NCBI RefSeq assembly: GCF_963676685.1
Contig: NC_092357.1
Coordinates: forward strand, 70,770,971-70,834,970
Direction of reading: 5' to 3'
DNA from: Mytilus edulis
Taxonomy: Eukaryota > Mollusca > Bivalvia > Mytilida > Mytilidae
Length of the DNA: 64,000 nucleotides
Below are positions 48,201 to 57,200 of this stretch, one piece after another. Under the pieces are notes generated by a model, which worked only from the letters and a program-made list of their open reading frames with translations, searched no databases and was not told the DNA's origin. The translations under genes and the position numbers were made by a program. How positions within the stretch are numbered: the first letter of the stretch is position 1; every line of letters begins with the position of its first letter.

Positions 48201-51200
48201 TTATAGTTTAGATAATACGGTCTTCAGAACGGGGCCTTGGCTCAAACCAAACAGCAAGCTATAAAAGACCCCCAAATATGACTAGTGTTAAACCACTCAA
48301 ACAGGAAAACAACGTTCTAATTTATATCGAGAAACACTTATGAAGTATATCAACGACAATTACTAAACATCAGTTTCCTGACTTAGGACAGGTGCAAACA
48401 AATGGAGCTGGTTTAAACGTTTTAATAGGTACCAACCTTAACCCTTATCTGAAATAAAAGTGTAACATCTCAACATAGAAAGACGTTGGTTTGTTGATTT
48501 TTTACTTAATTTAGTATACAACCAAATAACAAGGCGACGTAGTGAATGGCCACTAAGGCACCAGTTTTGAATGTTTGGCATATTAACTAATTTCTCGGTG
48601 AATGGTTCTGTGATTCTTGTGGTCTTGCTTTCGAATATGTAATGTTTTGTTTCTGTACCTTTGTTTATTTTATAAATATTTCTTATAAATGGAGAAATGC
48701 AGAGGAATGAACATAAAAGTAAATTAGAAAACAAGTACTGGGTGTTATAAATACTATCGAAGTTTATCTATTGGACGCCTTTGTTTTGTTTTGTTTGACT
48801 TATCTAGGTTGATCAATATAATCGCACCTATATACATCCCGACGCTATCTTTTATTTTGAATTTAAAATTGAAATGCGTAATATAACCTTGAATGTCATA
48901 ACATTTTAAATGGACTTAGACAGAAATGTAAACGTTCTTGGAAACAATCGAAAAAAGTCTTCAGTCGTAGATTAAGAAAAGATGACTCGAACACATGCAT
49001 TTTAGACAAACATTGTCTATTTTCAAATCACCGACTGTTGACTCCGGGCATAATATTTTTTGGACAGGCTACCTACATGGTGGTAGGACATTCTGAAAAT
49101 CTGTGAAGAAAGAGCAACTTAAGGAAGTTAAAGCTTACGTTCGTTGCAATTTGGGAGACAAAATATTATTTTAATGTTTTCTAATCCTTTTTGTCCCAAA
49201 TTGTATCTACATTGACCTTGATCGTACTTTTAATAGTAGCTCTTACTTGATCGAGTACAAGAATGTCTACCACGGAGTAGGTAACCTGTCCAAAAATTAA
49301 AGTCAAAAGTCACTCAGTAATGTGAACATGGTCTATTGCCCATATGCCATTACTTAGAATACATTTATGGATTATTCAGATAATTCTGTTTTTCCCCATA
49401 AATAGATCTTCCCAAATAAGAGTTCTTTTTTATTCTGTTAAGCTATTTGTTAGGATCTTTTGTCTAGTTTTACAAAAAAAGGGAGATTAAAGTATTCTTT
49501 AATTTGACAGCAACTCAACAACCCTATAAAACTAAGTAAGATATGACGTTTGAGAGTAAGCAGACAGTTTTCTTTGACTTTGATAGCTCAGAAGTAAACA
49601 GGAACTACTTAAAAAGTGTTTTTATGATAAATTTGTCTAAGGTTTTGTATTGCTATATGAATGCTTCTTTGTTTCTTAACTCCTCTACCATTTACACTAC
49701 ATGTCTGCGCTATCAAATATGCTCTCATTCTAAAGTGGCAGGATTCTCCTCCCCCCCCCCCCCCCCCCCCCCCATGTTGGCTTACCATTCAGGACATGTC
49801 TTTTGTATTAATTATTGATGTATGTTCCTCCTCAAAATGAATTTAATAATAATTACAGGGGGAGGAGAGAGTAAGAAGCAGTCCAAGTATATTAAACATG
49901 CATTAATGATACATTCTATATTTGCTTCTTGACCTTAAATAGACTACAATCTATCATATTTCATCGATTACAAATCTACATGGCGACTTGGCGATTCGGT
50001 TGTTTATTTGCAATTCCTTTCATTGATTTACCAAATGTGTACATATAGCTCGTGTTTAATGCGATAAACGCGTGATAATGAAAATGGGGAATGTGTCATC
50101 TTGAGAAGACAACAACCCAACCTAAGAACAGAAAACAGTGCAAAGCAACTAATGGGTCTTCAACAGAGCGAGGAAATTCTGAAACAGGAGGTCTTCAGTT
50201 GGCTACTTAACAAAAATGTGTATAATGATGTACAGTAGTTGTCGTTTGTTTATGTAATTTGTACGTGTTTCTCATTTCTCTTTTTTTATATAGATTAGAC
50301 CGATGGTTTTCCGTTTGAATGGTTTCACACTAGTAATGTTGGGCCCTTTGTTGTTCGGTGTGAGCCAAGGCTCCGTGTTGAAGGCAGTACATAAATTGTT
50401 ATTTGGATGGAGAGTTGTTTCATTGGCACTCATACCACATCTTCCTATATCTATATATATGTAAATAAAAATGCACGTCACTTAACTAAAATGTAGGTTT
50501 TGAGGGGGGAAAAACACTCCTTCATCACAAATATTCTTTTGACGGTGGATATTTAATGACCTTGAGTGGCTAGCCCTTGCACGGTCGGCTAACAAATATT
50601 CTTTTAAAATTTTATTCTTCACAAGTCATAACAATAAATTGCACAATAAATTATCTTGTAAATGTNNNNNNNNNNNNNNNNNNNNNNNNNNNNNNNNNNN
50701 NNNNNNNNNNNNNNNNNNNNNNNNNNNNNNNNNNNNNNNNNNNNNNNNNNNNNNNNNNNNNNNNNTATACCAAGTGGTACTGTTCAAAATAATGTCAAAC
50801 ATTTCTCAATTATTTATTACTTTAAAAAATTACATAATAATGTATTGTTTTGCCAAATGAATTAAAAAAAAAGATTTGATCATATAGAAAATTACTTGTT
50901 TACATGTTAAGTAACGTCAAGCGGCAAATATTAGAAGTATAAATACAAGACGATATCATGTTGATACACTAAGTCGTTACTAGCAATTGGAAGGTAGCAG
51001 TCTTCCGTTAGATTTGTCCATTTATTTTTTCAAATGAAATACCAATTTGAAATTTGTTTTGGGAAGGGGGACCGAATCAACGTCTTCACGCACTCATAAC
51101 AAGCATGTACTATCTAGAAGCTTTTTTGACTATCCTCATAATTATTACATGAAGTATATTAACTAAAATTATAATCAACAAGAATGTGTTCAAAGTACAC

Positions 51201-54200
51201 GGATGCCCCCACTCGCACTATCATTTTCCATGTTCAATGGACCGTGGAATTGGATAAAAAATATTTGGCATTAAAATAAGAAAGATCATATCATAAGGAA
51301 CATGTGTGCAAAGTTTCAAGTTGTTTGGACTTCAACTTCATCAAAAACTACCTTGACCAAAAACTTTAACCTGAAGAGGAACAGACAGACGAACGGACGG
51401 ACGGACAAACGAACAGACGGACGGACAAACGAACAGACGGACGCACAAACGAACAGACGGACGCACAGACCAGAAAACATAATGCCCCTCTACTATGGTT
51501 GGTGGGGAATAAAAATCGAAATATGAAAGATTTAAAACAAACTCCACCGGTACAAATGAAGAATATAATCTATAAGTGCTCTTGGTAATCTAGATCAAGT
51601 GTTGTTCAGTGTTACTGTACCTGAATTACATAACATTTGATAAACATATAAAGGCACAATATTTGCTTAGGAGGCCATCTGGGATTTATTTATAATGAAG
51701 CAAGATTAAAGCACGAACCAGCTGCATTTATATTTAGATAAGAGCTTTAATTGTATTTCTTTCATGTCGGTTGTAGTTATTTATGATTTTGTTTTTTGAA
51801 TTACAATAAAAATAAAATTGAGAATGGAAATGGGGAATGTGTCAAAGAGACAACAACCCGACCAAATAAAAAACAACAGCAGAGGGTCACCAACAGGTCT
51901 TCAATGTAGCGAGAAATTCCCGCACCCGGAGGCGTCCTTCAGCTGGCCCCTAAACAAATATATACTAGTCCAGTGATAATGAACGCCATACTAATTTCCA
52001 AATTGTACACAAGAAACTAAAATTAAAATAATACAAGACTAACAAAGGCCAGAGGCTCCTGACTTGGGACAGGCGCAAAAATGCGGGGGGGGTTAAACAT
52101 GTTTGTGAGATCTCAACCCTCCCCCTATACCTCCAACCAATGTAGTAAAGTAAACGCATAACAATACGCACATTAAAATTCAGTTCAAGAGAAATCCGAG
52201 TCTGATGTCAGAAGATGTAACCAAAGAAAATAAACAAAATGACAATAATACATAAATAACAACAGACTACTAGCATTAACTGACATGCCAGCTCCAGACT
52301 TCAATTAAACTGACTGAAAGGTTATGATTTCATCATATGAACATCAGGCACAATCCTTCCCGTTAGGGGTTTAGTATCATACCATCATAACATATATGAG
52401 AAGAACATAACCCGTGTCATGCCAACAACTGTTTTTAGAATAAATGTGTTTAGTTCTGATGCAAAGACCTTATCAGTGACTCAATATTAACGCCAAAATA
52501 TGATAAATACATTTATTATATTTTTGGAGATTTGTAAAGGAGTTATATCGTCGTTTATAACTATTGCTGTAAATGTCTTTTGGTTTTGTGAGTCCTTGTT
52601 TACTCCTTGGTTTTGATTATTATTGTTTTACTAGACCAAGAATTACAGCACCACAATCAAAATCCTGAAAATGAAATAGGTACACCAGCTGTGACTCTTA
52701 ACCGTGCTTTGTATTTTGGTCACTTAATTTTTATGATGCTTTGTGTTCTGGTCACTTTTTACTATGCTTTGTATTTTGGTCACTTTTTAACATGCTTTGT
52801 ATTTTGGTCACTTTTTAACATGCTTTGTATTTTTGTCACGTGTTATCATGCTTTGTATTTTGAGATACTTTTTAACATGTTTATGTTTTGGAATTCGACG
52901 TTTAAACACGGAGGCAAATTTAATTTACAGCAGCTAAAAAGAAATTCCATGAAGACAAAACTCTAGGTCATCGGGAATTTACTATCATTGACATGAATGA
53001 GACAAGCCTACTTTACACATATAGGCCGTTGAATGTGCATGATGTACGTAAATATTTAGCCGGTTTCTAAAATAAGATTCTGTTTTTCAGAACATTGAAA
53101 AATTTCCCTTGTGGTGTGACTTATATTAGTATTGTAGTTTATTTTACCATTATAAATAAGTCTTACCTGAAGTTCAGTACATAATTTATATCTACGTCTA
53201 GTATAGAGGTTATTGTTATAATATTGGGATATAAATAAATACACTTCAATATGTTGTTTTAAAAGATGGCACTTTAACAATGGGCCATTCCAGTTAATAT
53301 CTGCTAAAGGGGGATGGATGGTCCTTTCTGAGGGGTGTAAAATATATACATCTTAGGATGAAAAATTTTGTCCTGCATTTTTTTTAGTTGTAATCTCTGT
53401 CCTGCCTTTTTATTTTTCACTCTATTCGGTCCTGCTTTTTTTTTTTTTTTAGTTTATCCTGACTTTTTTTACTTAAATTGTCATCCTGACTTTTTTTTTT
53501 TGCAAGTGTCTCATCCTGCCTTTTTTTTAACTCAAAACTCCTGTCCTGCCTATTTTTTTCAAATTTCATCCTAGCCCCCCGCCCCCCCCCCCCCCCCCAT
53601 AAAAATCAAATGGTAGCTCCCTAAAGACTAAAATGTCTAAATGACACGAATTACTCAAATGACAAATGAGTAGCCAATTAACTTGACTATGACTTGGTCT
53701 CTGGTAGGGTGTTGTCTCATTGGCCGTACCACATCTTCTTTTATCTATATGACACTTTGAATAGCCATTTAACTTGACTATAGACACGGATAAGTGAATG
53801 ACAACTAGGACACATTTAGTAGCCAGGTAACACGACAACTAAAGTGGAATCTTATTGTAATATTATTTATGATATTGGTTTTCATCTTGATGTCATTTAT
53901 ATAGTATATTGAATACTAAAATGGTGTGGAAAGGTTAATATTTACTGTACAATTTATTTAGGATTCCGACTTACAGGATCTGTTCCGTAATTGACCCGGA
54001 TATTATACATGAATATTTTCGAGGAAAACTTCAGAGTTCAGTAAAGCCAGAGCATATAATTGTATTATATGCCTCTGGTAAAGCCGTTGATGTTGTTTTA
54101 GTTTCATTAGCCTGTTTATCTATTTGTCTAGCTTAAGAAACAGCCCAGCTGAAGGACGCCTCCGGGTGCGGGTATTTCTCGCTACATTGAAGACCTGTTG

Positions 54201-57200
54201 GTGACCCTCTGCTGTTTTTTTTTAATTTGGGCGGGTTATTGTCTCTTTGACACATTCCCCATTTCCATTCTCAATTTTATTGCATGAACAATTATAACAA
54301 ACAATAGTTCAGCAAACGCATACATCACAAGAAACGGATTGCTGCCTCCCCAGAGAATCGCTTTTTTATCACCTCTTTTATGTTAAGGAGCTACCATTTG
54401 ATTTTTAGGGGGAAGGGGGCTCGGATAAATTTGAAAAAAATATGCATGATAGGAGTTTTCAGTTAAAAAAATAAAGGCAGGATGACATTTTAATAAAAAA
54501 AAAAAAAATCGGGTTAAACTACAAAAAAAAAAAGGACAGGACCGAATAGAGTGAAAATAAAAAGGCAGGACAGAGATTACAAGAAAAAATGCAAACAACA
54601 TTTTTCATTCTAGCTCCCTCATAAAAATCAAATGGTAGCTCCCTTTATATGCACACGTACAGAGTTATTTCTTATAAGCCATATGGGTGGGTGAAATCTT
54701 AATTACAGTTCGTATTGCAAGCTTTCGTTTTCATAGTGATTTTGTTTTTGTTGCATATTTTTGTGGTATGTTTCTATGTCTATTAACCCCTGTTTCATTT
54801 GAGTTTATTGTCCTATGGGATTATGACATTTTGATTATTCTACATTGGTCCTTGTAGGGGGTCTCATTGGGGGGTTCCGATCCCGGATCCCGCTTACTGT
54901 TTTGTCAGATTCCCGTATCCCGCTTACACTATATACGTAAGCAATTCTCATTTTTTTTGTCATTTCCCGGGTCCCGCAAGACCTCATTTCCCGTTTTCAC
55001 GACATAATAATTTGACTTTCACGTGTCACGCTTACAACAAATCGGCAATCCCGCGTCACGCTTAGACCCCAATGAGACCCACCTTGTAAGTATATGTTAA
55101 CATTGTTTGTCAAGCTATGATAAGATAAATCTACCTATGACCCTGACCTATGCAGATCAAATGTACTTAGACTTCCGGGTAATGACCAATATCTGAACAT
55201 TTTGTTTTTGTTCCAACTTTGTCAAAGCTGTAAATCATTCTCAGATTTATCTCCCTTGATCAATATTTGAAAAAAAATTAAGTCCATTTTACTGTGTCAT
55301 GGCTGTTGATCATGCGTGCATAAGATTTATGTCCCTTGACCAGTATTTGAAAATATTTATTGTTACAACATGTATTCGTATTTTACTGTTTTTTTGCTGT
55401 TGACTATTCATAAATAAGTTTATATCCCCTTTATTTTCATTTGTTCTTTTAATTGTGAAGTAGAATCTATGTAACGACAAAGTCTGGAGACATATCATCT
55501 CAAAAACCAAAATATATTGTTCAAATGAAGTCATGATAGTTAGGAGCAGAGAGGTTAAAGATATATTATAAGGATAAAAGACCTTGGGGTACTAAATCCC
55601 AAAACCAGTGTTTTATAAGCTGAATCTGATGAAAATACTTAGAAGTATAAAGATAGGACAACAGAACATATATCCCAGAATATCAATTAGGCAAATACGT
55701 CAAATTTTGGTCTGTCAACTAAATACTATTACCGTAAGTTAGTAAAGTTAAGTATGACCAATCAATCAATCTGAACGTATTCCAGTCAAATAATCAAATA
55801 TGGAACCAATAAGTAGATAGAGTTAGCACTTTTCAAATAAGCTAGGCCTACTAAACTTAAGTGTATGCAGGTAATAATGCATGGCTCCAACTTGGCACCA
55901 AGAGTAAATATAAATTAAGCATAGTTCACCTCAGCTCTTCGGAGAACAGATATCGACCCCATTAGCCAATAATATATAGTTTCATACAATAAATGTTTGA
56001 AACTCGAGAGAAGAAAAAGTTAGGAAAGTTCTAGTCGAGTATAATTTTTATGAAATTAACGATACTAAACATTAAGGCAAAAAGTTCAATCTCAACGATG
56101 GTGTCAACTGACTATAGAGTGGTCTAGGAATGTTTACTAGCCATTAGATTTGTAATTTCATGTATTATAGTACAATCGATCAATTTTTAAATTCTATTCT
56201 ACATACATGTATATATAGTAACGAACTTTGAGTGTTTTGTTTTTCTTTTTTCAGATAGGGGTTATCTAAAAATAATAGAACTTTTAGTGTATCGTTTTCT
56301 GTTTACGATATAGGTTATCTCAAATAGTAATATGAGCTTTCCCTAAAGCATACAAAAATTATGTCAGACGGCAAATTTACAGAAAATGTCTGTATGAAGT
56401 CAGGAATAAGACAGTTCACTCGGTTCGTCGGTAAATAATATAGAATTAAGAATAGAAATGGGAATGTCAAAGGAACAACAACCCGATCAAAAGAGCATGC
56501 AGACAACAGCTGAAGGCCACCGATAGGTCTTCAACGCAGCGAGTAAATCCCGCACCCGAGGTGATGCTCAGCTAGCCCCTATATACAATTGTGTACTAGT
56601 TCAGTGGAAATGGCTACATTTTGGCAGTCTTTATTGACTTTATAGTACATCTTGGTATTTTTGTTTATACTTTTTACAGCAAATTTTACGTCAAAATAAA
56701 ATCCTCTGTTACTAATTCCTAATTCTAAAGAGCGCCAATCTTTTTTTTACAACGACACATCCTGGATCTACGGCTGCTATAAGAGCGATTTAAACATTCT
56801 TAAGGATCACTGATATCACAATGTGTTATCACTTAACTATAGATGACCATACTTGTTCAATACAAGATAAGTTCAGCAATGACCACATATTTGTTCAATA
56901 CAAGATAAGTTTAGCAATAATACCGAAACGAATTCCTGAGCTAATCGCATTCTATAGATAGGAAAATCTTTTAGGAGACGTAAACACACATTTTTTTAAT
57001 TTTAATTTGTTTTCATCTGGCATTGAATAGTTGGACGCCGTATATTGACCCCTCAATGTCTGATTTTCTTTACCATATCGATGCTGTCATGTATATATAT
57101 CTCAACATCTTCTATTAATATATTTTCATTTAAAATTAACCTTTTTCTTATGCAAATGGTTCTATTTCAGCAAGCATTCATTATTTTCAAACGAGCTGTA

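Noticed and set aside
50577..50865. Frames crossing the N run
   Set aside because: They exist only because N codons are not counted as stops.
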